Positions 18,321 to 30,655 are shown, counted from the stretch's first letter. The stretch: 64,000 nt of DNA from Protopterus annectens (GCF_019279795.1 NC_056748.1:612949200-613013199), one strand, 5' to 3'. A program made the numbers and translations. Notes: generated by a model not told the origin, from the letters alone.

Positions 18321-20149
18321 TCCCAGGGATACAAATTTTCTTTCAACACTCTTCCAACTCCAAAAGGTTTCCTAGATCTACCCCCAAACCAGTGGGCAGA
18401 GGCGCAGAAGCAAGTCCTTTCCCTGCTCTCTCTTAGGGCAATAGAGCATGTTCCTGCAGAACAGAAAGGCCAAGGTTTCTACTCCAGACTTTTTCTGATA
18501 CCGAGAAAAGAGGGCACCTGGTGCCCCATACTCGAGCTATCCATTCTAAACACCTTCCTGGTGATGCCAAAATTCAAAAAGCTCACCCTCCAGCAACTGC
18601 TACCCATGCTCTCCAAGGATGCTTGGCTAGCCACCCTAGACCTAAAAGAGGCCTACCTGCACATTCCTATCAGGCAGTCATGCAGGAAATATCTACGTTT
18701 CAGGGCAGGCTCTCTCTCTGCACTTTCATTTCTCTGCACTTCCCTTGGGCTTCTCTACTGCTCCCAGAGTTTTCACAAAATGTCTGGCTCCAGCCATTGC
18801 CTTTTGCAGACAAAGGAGTAACCAAATTTACCCATATTTAGATGACTGCCTAATTCAGGCAAGACAGTCAGGAAAAGCTGCTCAAGCACTTGGACTTTGT
18901 AAAGTCCCTACTGACCTCCCCTAGGGTACATAATCAAGCGACAAGAAATCCAAACAAATACCCACAAAAAGCGTTATATTCCTGGAAGCAAGCCTGGATA
19001 CAGCATCCCAGATGGCATTCCTTACTCCAGAGAAGCAAACTTTCCTGACATCCTGACAGCTTACTTCTGTCAGCTAGCCACCAGACCCCAGTTATCTGCA
19101 AGGAAAATCCTGCAAGCTCTGGGCTTCATGGCATCTTGCATTCTACTCATTCCATATGCCAGACTGCATATGAGGAAACTTCAGTGGTACCTAAAAAGCC
19201 TTTGGTGTCAACACTGTCAAGACCTGGAAACTCTTATACCCATGATAACTTGCCTCAGAAAAGATTTTCGTTGGTGGGCAGCAGCATGCTCCCACAAAGA
19301 AGGGGACTACCTTTCTCACCACCACCACCCCGCCACCCAGTCCCTCACCACAGACGCATCAGACTATGCCTGGGGTGCACACCTGGATGGCAGGTACATA
19401 CAGGGCCAATGGAACCCACAGCAAATCCATCTGCGCATCAACCAAAAAGAGATGTTAGCTGTCCAGCATGCATTGACATCTTTCAGGCCCTTTCTCTCCC
19501 CAGGAGCTCTCCTGATCAAAACAGACAACACCACTGTGATGTGGTATATCATCAACCAGGGAGGGACTCACTCCTAGCCTCTATGCAGGCTGGCCATGAC
19601 CCTTTGGCACACAGCCTCTGCCTTGCAACTCCACCTGTTAGCACAATTCCTGCCAGACTCTCTCAACTCTCTGGCAGACCACTTAAGCAGGATTCTTCTG
19701 GACCCACACAAGTGGCAGCTAGACAAAAGAACCTTCACCCTGATAACTCAGAAATGGGGCACCCGAAGGTCAACCTCTTTGCCTCCCACACCAACCATCA
19801 GCTCAGCAAGTTCTGCACCAGGGAGAATCACTGCATGGCTTGGAAAGTGGATTCCCTATCCTTTCCCTGGGTCAATCTCTCAGTCTATGCCTTTCCTCCA
19901 CTACCTCTCATCCCCTGGGTACTGCTCAAAATAAGGGAGGAAAAACCAAGGACAATTCTTATTTGCTCCAGACTGGCCTTGCCAGCACTGGTCCCCACTG
20001 CTGCGCAGCCTGTCTACACTGCCACCATGGCATCTCACTCAGACCTCAACCCTCCTGACCCAGAGGGAAGGAGAATTCCTGCATCCCCAACTACAGACCA
20101 TCAATTTGGCAACGTGGCTTATTCCCTAACCACAATCAGTCTGCCAACC

Positions 20150-21172
20150 TCAGTAAACAGGTCCTAGATGTTATACATGAGGCCAGGCGCCCTAGCACTA
20201 GAAAGTCTTATGCTGACATATGGAAAAGGTTCTACACCTGGATTCAGGCTAAGGGAGCCAATATGCCACAGGCCCTCTCTCCTCCTCATCCTGAATTACT
20301 TAACTGACCTGTTATACAGTGGTCTCTCTTTTTCCTCTATTAAAAGTCATGCCTCTGCTGTCTCTGCTCATTTCCCCACTGAGCAGCCCCTTTTTCTCAC
20401 ACCCACTGATCAAACAATTCCTAAAAGGGGCTAGCAACTTGAGGCCACCCAGAAGAGCACCTACCCCAGCTTGGGACCTTAACTTTGTGTTGGAAAAGCT
20501 CACCCTGCCCCCCCTTCAAACCAGGATCTTCAGTAGAGTTAAAATTTCTCTCCTTAAAGACAGCTTTCCTTCTGGCTATCACTTCAGCCAGAAGGGTCTC
20601 GGAGCTACAAGCACTCATGGCTGTGGAGACCCTTCATCTTCCATGCTGACAGGGTTTCCCTCAGGACTTAACCCATCCTTCATGCCTAAAGTGGTGTACA
20701 TTGTAGCTCTCAACCAAATCCATTCATTTACCCACCTTTTTCCCTAACTCCCACAACAAGGGGAAAAGGATCCTGCACTCTCTAGATGTGCACAGACAGC
20801 TCAGATTCTATCTAGACAGGACTAAATCCTTCGGAAAGTCTGATCAATTGCTGGTTTGCTTTGCTGCAGGGGCAGAGTGCAAAGCCATCTCCTAACAGTT
20901 TCCAAATGGATAGCACACTGCATCCATTTCTGTTGCAAGCAACATGGAAAGCCTACCCCTAAGGGGATTAGGACTCACGCCACAAGAGCAGCCTCCCCCT
21001 CTGCAACTTTCCTCAGAGGAGTCCCCACCAGGGACATCTAGGAGGCTGCTATCTAGACACCCGTTCACACATTTTCACCAAACATTACCACCTGCCTATC
21101 TTCACCAAATCCAGGGCAGGGTTTTCCACTGCAGTCTTGCAGGGCATCCTAGCCAGCCCATAGTTTCCTTGA
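20150..21172 (+). pseudogene. DIRS D tyrosine recombinase
   Basis: The reading starts with VIHEARRPSTRKSYADIWKRF, but frameshifts follow every 100-200 bp. The first catalytic Arg region (SARRVSE) is damaged near 20590. The HxxR region (HATRAASPSATFLRG) is at 20975-21020 and the nucleophile region (FTKHYHLPIFTKSRAGF) at 21080-21125 still holds Tyr. It is inactive. Confidence 0.82.
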
Positions 21173-21209
21173 CTGCTTCCACCCTTTTCCTCAGCTTTGG
21201 GAATCAGCC

Positions 21210-21310
21210 CAAATGTGATGACTGCAACAGTGAAACACAAAGAACACAGTACAGTTGTGTACACTTACCATCAATGTAGATGTTCGAGTGTATTCACTGT
21301 TGCAGTCCTG
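21210..21310 (+). repeat. Internal complementary region of DIRS D
   Basis: This mirrors the left terminus of the subfamily (reverse complement of the K left end at 52433-52465) followed by the D right terminus (21595-21648). Confidence 0.82.
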
Positions 21311-21429
21311 ATTTCCCTCCCTCCATCCCCTCTTCTTTCTTCTCTCTCCTTACAAGGGACTTTTTGTTATTTACTTTCTACTGGTGGGGTTCTTCCACTA
21401 GAACATGGCTTCCACTGGGGGCTTCTGAC

Positions 21430-21648
21430 AGGGAAAGAAAAACTAATGTAATGGCGTTGGCTGCCTTACTTTATACTACTTGACTACCTGACATCAGTCC
21501 TGAAGTGACAGCAACCGCCGCAGAAATACTAAGCGCCTCTGGTATTCGGGCTGGCCGAGGGCTACCTTGGCAGGGATAACTCAGATGTGAAGACTGCAAC
21601 AGTGAATACACTCTAGCATCTACATTTATGGCAAGTGTACACAACTGT
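21430..21648 (+). repeat. Right inverted terminal repeat of DIRS D
   Basis: This matches the K right ITR (58063-58279) in order and orientation, including the right-specific outer end (CATCTACATTTATGG). The partner left ITR of D is missing. Confidence 0.8.
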
Positions 21649-21689
21649 ACTTTATTTTCCTCAATGGTGCAAAATATCCGAGGATAGTT

Positions 21690-22260
21690 GATCACTATTG
21701 GATACTTCATCCTGTTCACACCCAGACTAAAATGCCTGTTTTTAAACTTGCTACCTCCATCAGAAAATACAGTCAAGAAAGGAGGTGCAACATCTTCTCG
21801 CAAAAAGATGAATTTAGGATTTTTCTGCATACCGCTGAGGACAAACATAAAATTAAGGATTTTTTGGGGTTCCAAAAGAGACAGAACCTTAAGCCTGTTA
21901 TGGATCTGTGCACCTTAAACACGTTCATTTTTTGAGAATCATTTTAAATGTTCATGCTGCACTGACTCCCAGTATACAAGGTCTGCTCTTTAGATGTCCA
22001 GTAGCTTATTTGCACATAAAATTTGTCAGCACATATGGGATAATTCACTTCAGTAGACAGACAAGTTATCCATTCAGGGCCCTTCCTTTTGATCGCACTT
22101 CAACTTTCTTGTACACTAAATGGATGGCAATAGTGGCAGCTTATCTCCACCTACAGGGTGTAAGAGTGCTCCTTTACTTGTACAACTTGCTTCTGGTGTC
22201 ACATACCAGAAGTAGTGTTTTCTGGAACAGGGATCTGCTTAGATTTTTCCCATGACTGAA
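21690..22260 (+). pseudogene. Old DIRS RT relic
   Basis: Translated segments resemble DIRS RT despite heavy decay. LKPVMDLCTLNTFIF (about 21890-21935) matches the DLSILNTFL region. YPFRALPFDRTSTF, then TKWMAIVAAY and VRVLLYLYNLLL (22065-22195) match the FSALPFGL to YLDD stretch, with the catalytic YLDD lost (YLYN). It lies directly right of the D terminus. Confidence 0.65.
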
Positions 22261-22783
22261 AGACCCTGGTCATTCTATGTATAACCAGCTCTAGCCCACA
22301 TAGAATATTTTATGTAGTGGAACCACTGTCAATAACAAGTCCTTTCTGGTTTACTTGCCCTTGCTCAGGACACAAAGCATTTTGAAACCATTCTATCCCT
22401 GGTTTGAAAAAGCTTGGTTTCAGTAGATGTTTGTTGTAGTAATCACTACTGCAGAAGCTTTAGCTGTATGAGGTTATATCCTGCCAAGGATTCATAGACT
22501 GTTATTAGACTAATGACCTGAGGGGCCTTGCTAATCCTAGCCAAGTTTCCCAGAAGAAAAATAATTATGTCCCGTATCCAGATAGAACACTGAAGGCCAG
22601 GCATTTATAAACTACTTCTGTTCATAAGGGAAACCGGTACCAGGCCCAGTGTAAATTTCCTATTCCCCATCCACTTGTCTAGGTTGTGCTTAATCTGGGT
22701 AATATATGAACTCAGCTTCACATGGATGGGAAGCCTGTTCCGTAGCATGGGCAGTCACTGGGACACACATCTGTCTCTCTAGC
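22261..22783 (+). other. Unassigned stretch before DIRS E
   Basis: No clear gene. A weak resemblance to DIRS RNase H (ASHGWEACS) near 22715-22740 suggests that the old DIRS relic continues through here, but I cannot support it firmly. Confidence 0.35.
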
Positions 22784-22975
22784 ATGATGTTCTTCGTGTT
22801 TCTCTGTTGCAGTCATTACATTTGGGTTATCTGCCTGCAGGTAGCTCTCAGCCGGCCTGAATACCAGAGTCTTGGATTCCTGCATCGGATGCTCTCTCTT
22901 CTTCCATGACATCAGGTCATCAGGGGTATAAAACATGCAGTCGACGCCATTACATCAGTCTTTCTTACCGCGCGG
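22784..22975 (+). repeat. Left ITR of DIRS E with TATA-like box
   Basis: It begins with GATGTTCTTCGTG, the left terminus shared by E, F and K. TATAAAA lies at 22927-22933. Its inverted partner type is seen at 58063-58279. Confidence 0.82.
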
Positions 22976-23072
22976 TGCCCTAAGCAGAAGCAGTTTGCAA
23001 GTGCCGGTCGGCTGACTCTTGAAATTTTCATTTTCAAGTTTCAGAACTGAAGTCTTCGAAAAAAGCTAAGTA

Positions 23073-23083
23073 CCCCGTTGGGG
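23073..23083 (+). other. Conserved leader hairpin (E)
   Basis: CCCC-GTT-GGGG, 24 bases before the ATG at 23107. Confidence 0.5.
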
Positions 23084-23106
23084 ATCCTTTTTCTTGCTCT
23101 AAACTG

Positions 23107-24901
23107 ATGTCAGTAAAAGTGAACAATTGTATTACCTGTGGAAAGCAAATGCCTCATAAAGATTTTCATTCATACTGCATTCCTTGCCTAGGCCCAGTCC
23201 ACAATGTCCCTTGCTGTTGGTTTTGTGCCTTATTCAGTCCTCAAACTATTCGTCGTCTATCCATTTTTGCAGCAAACTATTTCGGTATTCAGTTTAATTA
23301 TCCAGAAATGGCTTTGGTAAGCCATCCAACTACTGACATTCTGAAAAAACGTAAAGATAAAGACAGAGACAGACCGCATAGGTCTAAAGCTGCCGACGCT
23401 TCCATCAAGCTAGTTGCCAGTTCGCCGGTACTCAGTGAGGTGCTTTCGCAGCCCCTGATACCTGCTACTTCAGATTCGCAGGCCTCTACTAAGAACCATT
23501 CTGAGTATGGTATGCCGCGAGATGGTTCTTCGACTATGGAACCTGCGGATGTCTCTACTGAGCCACTGTGCAGGCACTGGCATTCTGAGGGTGTATTCAG
23601 GCATACGGATTTGCATTTCAGACCGACGCCATCTTCTTCTTCAAGGCCTAAAACTTGACCCATGCCTAGAAAACCGTCCAAACCGCATGGTCAGGCCCAT
23701 ATGCCTAAAAAACAAATGATAAGAATGGCTGAAGACCTTATTACTCTAATTAGGGGAAGCCAGCCTTCTCTCTCTGAGACCTATAACTGATTTTCCTTCT
23801 GATTCTTCTGATCAGGATTCTGAAATTTCTGTTTCTTCTGATGGATTTGCCCTCTTCTACCTATGAGGATTCTGATGCAGAGGACTCCATACCCTCTGCT
23901 TCCCCTCCAGAAGATTTTTCGTTTGGTGAAACCTTGCACACTCTTGGGGAGCATTTTCCCTGTGAAAATCAGAATTACTCTTGACTCCAAAAAGAGGCTT
24001 AGGGAATTCTTACTCCTACCTCAACACAGGCGTTTAGCTATCCCTCCTGTACTGGACATTGTAGATGATGTCTTCTTGGAATCTAGCTGGCCCCAGACAC
24101 TTTACCTCCAGCTCCCAGGAAACCTGACAGGTATTAGAGTACCGGACTCTCTCTCGAGTTCCTCTCTAAAAATCCTACTGCGGACCCAGAGACCATTTCA
24201 CAGGGACCCAGAGGCATTAAGGCTACTACTGCCAAAAACCCTACCCCCTCTGATAGAGATTCCTGGGCCCTGGACAGATTGGGTAAGAAGGTATACACAC
24301 TTATGCTACTTTGGCCATTAGGGCCTTAAACTGCCAGTTTCAAATGTTACAAGTATCAGCAGCATATTATTGGACTGCTTAAACAGAAAATGACGACTCC
24401 TGACTGTGCTGAAAATAAAGAACTACAAGATTTAATGCATTCTGCTGAACAAGTTGGTAAACCTACTTTGCAATGTGGTTTTGACTCTTTAGAAGCATCT
24501 TGCAGGGCTGCTGTCACTGGGTCTGTTCTTAGAAGGCATGAATGGCTTAAGGAGCAAAATTTGCCAGATCATGTTAAAGCTAAATTACTGGATGCTCCCT
24601 TAAACCAAGACCGCCTGTTTGGCAACAAAGCAGAAGGAGTTCTTAAAAAGATGGAGGAAAAAGTTAAATCTATGCAAACTTTTAAAGATTTCCTGCAAGT
24701 ATAGCCTCCCAGATTTAGTAGGCATTGGCCTTCTAAGAATTGGTCCTTTCCTGTCTCTTCCAGGCCTTCTCAGTTCAAACCCAGGAACAGCAGACCACCT
24801 AGGCTACAGTCTCAAGGTACTCACAGGCCTAAGCAGTGGGGGGCTCCCACTTCCAAAGCTGGAAGCAGTAAGATACCCTCCATGGTAAACTGTCACAATG
24901 A
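23107..24901 (+). pseudogene. DIRS E gag
   Basis: The first frame (23107-23658) is intact through the Cys/His array (CITCGKQMPHKDFHSYC, CLGPVH, CCWFC) and the Ser/Thr-rich middle. A stop and frameshifts follow. The acidic block (YEDSDAEDSIPSASPPEDFS) is readable near 23860-23930. The core from 24390 (LQCGFDSLEASCRAAVTG, LPDHVKAKLLDAPL) is open to about 24704. The gag stop TGA overlaps the start of the RT frame, as in F, G and K. Non-functional in this copy. Confidence 0.83.
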
Positions 24902-26735
24902 CTTAACTTTAAACCTTCCAAGCCCTGCTCAACAGTTTGCTCCCTTAGGGGGGAAAGATCGCCCTGCATGCAAAAAAACTGGGAACTCATTACCCAAGAC
25001 AAATTGATTTTAAATATAGTTTCCCAAGAATACAGACCTACCCCCCAAATCAGTGGGCAGAGGCTCAACAGCAGGTTCTCTCTCTTCTAAGTATCAGGGC
25101 TATTCAGCCTGTCCCAGCAGAGGAATGGGAACAAGGTTTTTACTCAAGGCTTTTTCTGGTACCCAGAAAAGACTACTCCTGGCATCCTATCCTGGACCTG
25201 TCTATTCTAAACATCTTTTTGGTAATCCCAAAATTCAAAATGCTAACTCTTCATCAGCTGCTTCCTATGCTAGGCAAAAATGCCTGGTTGGCAACATTGG
25301 ACTTAAAGGGAGCTTACCTGCACATCCCAATAAGGGAATCTTGCTGAAAATACCTATGCTTCAGAGCTGGCTACATGCACTGTCAGTTCTCTGAACTGTC
25401 CTTTGGCTTATCTACTGCGCCCAGGGTATTCACAAAGTGCCTAGCTGTAGTCATTGCATTCTGCAGGCAAAGAAATATTCAAATATACCCATACCTGGAC
25501 GATTGTCTAATTCAGGCAGAAAGCTAGGACATGCTGTTAAATCATCTGGCATTTGTAAATAAACTGCTAACCTCACTGGGGTACACCATAAATGAAAAGA
25601 AATCTCACCTAGTACCCTGCCAACAAATCATATTCCTGGGAGTAAGCTTGAACACAACTTCCCAGATAGCCTACCTCACGCCGGAGATGCAAGTTTATTT
25701 GACAGCCTACTTCAAACTACTGGCCACAAGGACCCAGCTATCTGCAAGGAAAATGCTGCAAGCACTGGGGTTCATGGCCTCTTGCATCCTACTAATTCCA
25801 ATGGTATCTAAAAAAGCCTATGGTGTCAACATTCTCAGGACTTGGAAACTATGATTTCTATCATTCCTTGTATGAAGACAGAGTTCATTTGGTGGGCAGA
25901 GGCCTGCTACCACAACAAGGGACTCCCTTTCACTCTACCCCGTGTCACCCAAAACCCTAACAGACGCATCAGACTATGCATGGGGGGCTCACATGACAAG
26001 GCAGTGCATTCAGGGCAGATGAAACCCAAGACAGATGCAACTGCATATCAATCAAAAACAAATGTTAGCTGTACAGAATGCTCTGACAGCCTTCAAAGAC
26101 TTATTCTTCCAGGACAACTATTGGTAAAGACGGGCAGCACCACAGTTATGTGGTACATAAACAAGCAGGGGGGGAACCCACTCGTACTCTCTGCAGACTA
26201 GCCATGGCTCTGTAGAACACAGACTTGAGCTTCCAGGTACACCTGCAAGCTCAGTTCCTGCCAGGCAAACTAAATTCACTGGCAGACCTAAGCAGAAATC
26301 CCTTGGACCCACACGAATGGAAACTAGAACCCAAAATATTCATCTTCATGAGGAACAAATGGGGGACTCCAGAGGTAGACCCGTTTGCCTCCTCTTAGAA
26401 CTACCATTTGCACAAATTCTGCACACGAACTCCCCACAGCAATGCTTGGTAAGTGGATGCCCTGTCCTTCACCTGGGAAAGCCTCTCAGTTTATGCCTTT
26501 CCCCCTCTGCTTCTCCTCTTGAAGGTCCTACTAAATATCAAACAGGACAGGCCAAGGACAATACTGATTGCACCAGACTGGCCACGCCAGCACTGGTACC
26601 CCCTCTTGTGCAGTATAACATTGCTACAACCATGGCACCTGCCTCAGACCTCTTCCCTGCTGTCCCAGCAGGCGGGCCAGATTCTGCACCCTCAGCTTCA
26701 AACCCTGAACCATGCAGCCTGGCTAATTCCTTGAG
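24902..26735 (+). pseudogene. DIRS E pol: RT, RNase H and methyltransferase
   Basis: RT motifs are spread over two frames: GQGFYSRLF-like at about 25130, LSILNIFLVIPKFKML, TLDLKGAYLHIPI (25300), FGLSTAPRVF, and an intact YLDD near 25495. A TAG follows at about 25525. RNase H (DASDYAWGAH, QKQMLAVQNAL, NTTVMWYINKQGG) is at 25955-26170 with frame changes. Methyltransferase motifs (VDPFAS, DALSFTWESLSVYAFPPLLLL, LIAPDWPRQHWYPLL) lie at 26370-26620 in an open stretch. Between RT and RNase H a short internal deletion removes the PYARLHMRKL segment near 25800. Confidence 0.83.
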
Positions 26736-26739
26736 CTCT

Positions 26740-27411
26740 CCCCTAGCATCCCTCAAGCAGGTACTGGATGTCATTCTGGAGGCAAGGAGGCCTAGTACTA
26801 GAAATTCCTATGCTGAAAAGTGGAAAAGATAACGTTCCTGGAGCCTAGCTCAGGGGATGGGCACAGCGGTGCCCAGCTTACCTCATATTCTACAGTACTT
26901 AACAGAAATGCTCCACAAGGGCCTATCCTTCTCAATTAAAATTCATGCCTGTGCCATTTCAGCCCATTATAATACTGAGCCACCCCTCTTATCTCGCCCC
27001 TTGCTAAAGCGATTCCTTAGAGGGGCCAAAAAGTTAAGACCCCCCCCCCCCCCAGGAGAGCTCCCACTCCAGCCCTGGGATCTTAACCTTGTATTGGAAA
27101 AGCTCACTCCCCCCCCTCCCCCCTTTGAACCAGCTGCTACAGCAGAGTTGAAATTTCTTTCTTGGAAAACAGCCTTCCTTCTAGCCATTACTTCAGCTAG
27201 AAGAGTGTCTGAATTACAGGCCCTCATGGCTGTGGAACCCTTCATTATCTTCCATGCGGACAGGGTTTCCTTCAGGACTAATCCTTCCTTTATGCCCAAG
27301 GTGGTGTCTTCTGTGGCCCTAAATCAGTCCATTCATTTGCCTACTTTTTTCCCTAATCCACAAAACAAAGGGGAACGAATACTGCACTCTTTGGACGTGC
27401 ACAGACTACTT
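26740..27411 (+). pseudogene. DIRS E tyrosine recombinase, truncated
   Basis: The core-binding region (VILEARRPSTRNSYAEKWKR) is followed by a TAA. The frame from 26857 then reads to TSARRVSELQALMAV, which includes the first catalytic Arg. Sequence ends at VHRLLR because F begins there, so the HxxR and Tyr parts are absent. Two C-runs (about 27040 and 27110) interrupt Pro-rich codons. Confidence 0.83.
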
Positions 27412-27575
27412 AGATGTTCTTCGTGTTTCACTGTTGCAGTCATTACATTAGGGTAATCTGCTTGCAGGTTGCCCTCAGTCAGCTTGATTAACAAAGTCTT
27501 GGGTCCTGCATCACTTGCTGTCCCTTCTTCCAAACATGCAGCCGATGCCATTACATCAGTCTTTCCTGCCATGCG
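27412..27575 (+). repeat. Left ITR of DIRS F
   Basis: It starts GATGTTCTTCGTG and follows the E and K left ITRs. A deletion removes the CRE and TATA segment between about 27528 and 27535, so this copy probably lost its promoter. Confidence 0.78.
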
Positions 27576-27676
27576 GTGCCTGAAGCAGAAGCAGAGTTCG
27601 CAAGTGCCGGTCGGCCGACTGCTGAAATTTTCATTTTCGAGTTTCAGAACCGAAGTCTTCAACTTAAAGCCAAGTA

Positions 27677-27687
27677 CCCCGTTGGGG
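27677..27687 (+). other. Conserved leader hairpin (F)
   Basis: CCCC-GTT-GGGG, 24 bases before the ATG at 27711. Confidence 0.5.
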
Positions 27688-27710
27688 AAACTTTTTCTTG
27701 CTCCTTACCA

Positions 27711-29517
27711 ATGTCAGTAAAAGTTAATAATTGCATTACTTGTGGAAAGCAAATACCTCATAAAGATTTTCATCCGTACTGTATTCCTTGCCTAGGCCCT
27801 GACCACGACGTACCTTGCTGTCAGTTTTGTGCTTTATTTAATCAGCGCACTATCCGTCGTCTGTATATTTTTGCCTCTAAATATTTCGGTTCTCAGTTTA
27901 ATTATCCAGAAATGTCATCTGTTAGCCATCCGACTACCAGGGTTCTGAAAAACGCAAAGATGAAGACAGAGACAGGCTGCCAAGGTCCAAAACTGCCAAC
28001 GATGCTTCTCCTAAGCCAGTCGCCAGTTTGCCAGTACTCAGTGAGGCGCTTTTGCAGCCCCTGATACCCGCTACTTCTGATTCGCAGGCCTCTACTGAGA
28101 CCCATTCGGAGTCCGGTATGCCGTGAGATACTTCAGCTGTGGAACCCGCGGATGTCTCTACCTTGGATGGGTCCGGAGCTGCTGTGCAGGCACCGGCTTC
28201 TAAGGGGGTGTATTCAGGCCTACGGACTTGCATATTAAATCAACTCCTCCTTCATTACTAAGGCCTAAATCTCGATCCATGTCTAAAAAAAACAATGCCC
28301 AGGCCACATGCTCAGGTCCCTATGCCTAAAAAACAAATGATAAAAATGGCTGAAGGTCTAATAACTCGAATCAGGGGTAGTCAACCCCCCCCCCCGTGGC
28401 CTAGAGCTGAGCTTGATTATGAATCTTCTGATCAGGATTCTGTTTCTTCTGACTCTTCCTGATGACCTGGATTTGTCCGTACCTACTTATGAGGATTCTG
28501 ATGCAGAGGATTCTATTCCCTCTGCTTCCCCTCCTGAGGATTTTTCTATTGGCGAAACCTTACATACTTTAAGGGGAGAATTTTCACTGGGAAAGCCAGG
28601 AATTTTCCGATTCAAAAAAGAGGCTTAGGGATTTCCTTCTACCTCAGCATAGGCCTTTGGCTATTCCTCCTGTACTAGACATTGTTGATGATGTTTTCTC
28701 AGAATCCAGTTTGGCCCCTGATTCCCTGCCCTCCTGCTCCTAGTAAACCTGACAGATACTACAGGGATCCTGAGTCCCACAAGTTCCTTTTCAAAAATCC
28801 TATTGCAGATCCAGGGACTATTTGTCAAGGGCCCAAGGGCATTAAGGCTTTTACTGCTAAAAATCCTACCCCTCCTGATAGAGACTACAGGGCGCTGGAT
28901 AGATGGGGTGAAAAGGTTTATACTTCAGCAACCTTGGCAATCAGAGCTATAAACTGACAATTTCAAATGTTAAAATATCAGCAACATGTCATTGGACTGC
29001 TTAAACAGAAAATGATGTTGATTCCTGACTGTGTGGAAAATAAAGATTTACAGGACTTAATGTATTCTGCTGAAAAAGTTGGAAAACATACTTTGCAATG
29101 TGGTTTTGTTTCTTCAGAGGCCTCTTGCAGGGCTGCTGTTACTGGGTCTGCTTAGAAGGCATGCTTGGCTTAAGGAGCGATCTTTGCCTGATCATGTTAA
29201 AGCTAAATTGTTGGATGCTCCTTTAAATCAGGACTGCCTGTTTGGCAACAAGGCTGAAGAAGTTCTTAAAAAGATGGAAGTTAAAGCTAAATCTATGCAA
29301 ACTGATTTTTTACAAGTGCAACCTCCTAGATTTAGTAGGCACTGGCCTAAGAATTGGTCCTTTCCAGCCCCTTCCAGGTCTTCTCAAGCCAAACCCAGAC
29401 ACAGCAAAAAACCCAGGTTTCAGTCCCAGGGGACTCTCAGAACTAAGCAGTGGGGGAGCCTCCACTTCCAAATCTGGGAATAACAAGACACCCTCCTTTG
29501 GTAAACAGTCTCAATGA
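27711..29517 (+). pseudogene. DIRS F gag
   Basis: The Cys/His array is intact (CITCGKQIPHKDFHPYC, CLGPDH, CCQFC). Frame is lost near 27950, then TGA at about 28123 ends the Ser/Thr-rich part. The acidic block (YEDSDAEDSIPSASPPEDFS) is at 28487-28550. The following core (RYYRDPESHKFLFKNPI, RALDRWGEKVYTSATLAI) reads from 28682, and the LEASCRAA core is recognisable near 29110. The VQPPRFSRHWP segment and a basic tail end at the TGA near 29515. Confidence 0.83.
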
Positions 29518-30119
29518 CTTCCTTTTAAAATTTCCAAGCACTTATCTTCTGGCCGCCCCTTTAGGGGGGGAAGATTGCTCTTCATGCAAAGAACTGGGAA
29601 GTCGTAACCCAGGACAAATGGGTTTTAAATATAGTGTCCCAGGGATACAGATTTCATTTCCACACATTGCCAACACCAAATGGATGGCCGGACCTGCCCC
29701 CAGATCAGTGGGCAGAGGCTCAAAAACAAGTACTTTCTCTCTTAAGCATGGGGGCTATTCAACTGGTACCCGAAGAGGAAAAGGGACAAGGTTTCTACTC
29801 CAGACTTTTCCTGGTACCCAGAAAACACTTGAATAATCCCAATGATGAAAAAAGCAGGAGACAGTAGTTCACTCTTGTCGATTTAATATAAAATGAAGAC
29901 ACAGTATACATAAAGCATGTTTCGTCTTGTAGATACAAAGATTTCTTCAGATGTAACAAACTACATTTAAAAATGTTTTAAATACCGGCATTACCCAGTC
30001 ATGTGGTCCCAGTCACCCAGTAAGATTACCCGTGGGTGAAACTTTTAAAACAAAGTATCAAGACACTTTACTTTATGGTATTTGTATTGTCTAGAAAAGC
30101 ACTTTCCACTACCAGTTTA

Positions 30120-30348
30120 CTTTTATCTTTCGGCTTTTCCCGGTTAGGGGTCGCCACAATGGAACTCCGGACCGCTAATGATTGGCAGTAGATTTTTACG
30201 TACCGAGTTGCCAGCCCTGACGCACAACCTTCAACGAAGGTACGCCCATTCACGCATGTCTCCACACAGAAAACGCTTTAGCTGAGAATCGAACAGGACA
30301 GCATCTTACTGTGAGGCGACAACGCTACCACAGCACCACCACCGCATG
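30120..30348 (-). mobile_element. tRNA-derived SINE, copy 2 (inside PLE3)
   Basis: This has the same body as copy 1 at 14876-15105. The B-box is GTTCGATTC (complement of 30295-30303), and the tail at 30143-30163 is shared with the RTE LINE. It sits in the PLE3 3' region, so it inserted after PLE3 did. Confidence 0.75.
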
Positions 30349-30655
30349 TAGTACATAAGTTGGTACCTAGTGCTATTCTACGTGTGCAAACAACAAAAAT
30401 GTGTGTAAAAAATCGTCCACATGTAAAATCTACTCATTTTTTATATGCATATATATATCTACTTGTTTTTTTATATGCATATGAAAGTTACTTAATGGTC
30501 TATAAACCTATTTAAAATGAACCTGTATATGATACATGGTAAAAACGTGGACATAATTACCTAGTGCATTTTTAATCAATTACTACATTCCTGTTGTAAG
30601 TACTCATTACCTTTCTAGAGCCTTGAGTTTAAGCACACTAACAATAGTACACATT

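Larger units (their letters stand above)
17040..20075 (+). pseudogene. DIRS D pol: RT, RNase H and methyltransferase, interrupted by PLE2
   Basis: The RT N-terminus (17085-17154) is split by PLE2 and continues at 18305 with VSQGYKFSFNTLP, GQGFYSRLFLIPRKEG, LSILNTFL and TLDLKEAYLHIPI. The YLDD box is present near 18835-18845. RNase H (LTTDASDYAWGAHLDGRYI, INQKEMLAV, KTDNTTVMWYI) is at 19335-19575, joined in frame to the end of RT, which shows the original arrangement. Methyltransferase motifs (NLFASHTNHQL, YAFPPLPLIPWVLL, SRLALPALV in place of the usual) are at 19760-20000. Several frameshifts, for example near 18715 and 18885, inactivate it. Confidence 0.85.
15656..21648 (+). mobile_element. 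DIRS element D, 5'-truncated and split by PLE2
   Basis: A complete set of DIRS modules lacks only the left ITR, which was replaced by the B right end. The order is gag 15746, RT, RNase H, methyltransferase, YR, ICR (21210-21310) and right ITR (21430-21648). PLE2 is inserted at 17155-18304 with a 16-bp target duplication. There are many stops and frameshifts. It is the most damaged of the younger-subfamily copies. Confidence 0.87.
22784..27411 (+). mobile_element. DIRS element E, 3'-truncated by DIRS F
   Basis: Modules run in order from the left ITR (22784-22975) through gag, RT, RNase H, methyltransferase and two thirds of YR. At 27411, within the YR codons for VHRLLR, the sequence switches precisely to the left terminus of element F. 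E has no ICR or right ITR in place. Confidence 0.87.

Noticed and set aside
19136..20167. A 343-codon frame in DIRS D as an extra gene
   Set aside because: It is a shadow frame of RNase H and the methyltransferase. The same shadow occurs upstream of YR in A, F and H.
29915..29955. A hammerhead ribozyme in PLE3
   Set aside because: CTGAAGA and GAAAC boxes are present on the minus strand, but stem I does not pair and stem II needs a bulge. I kept it only as a remark under PLE3.
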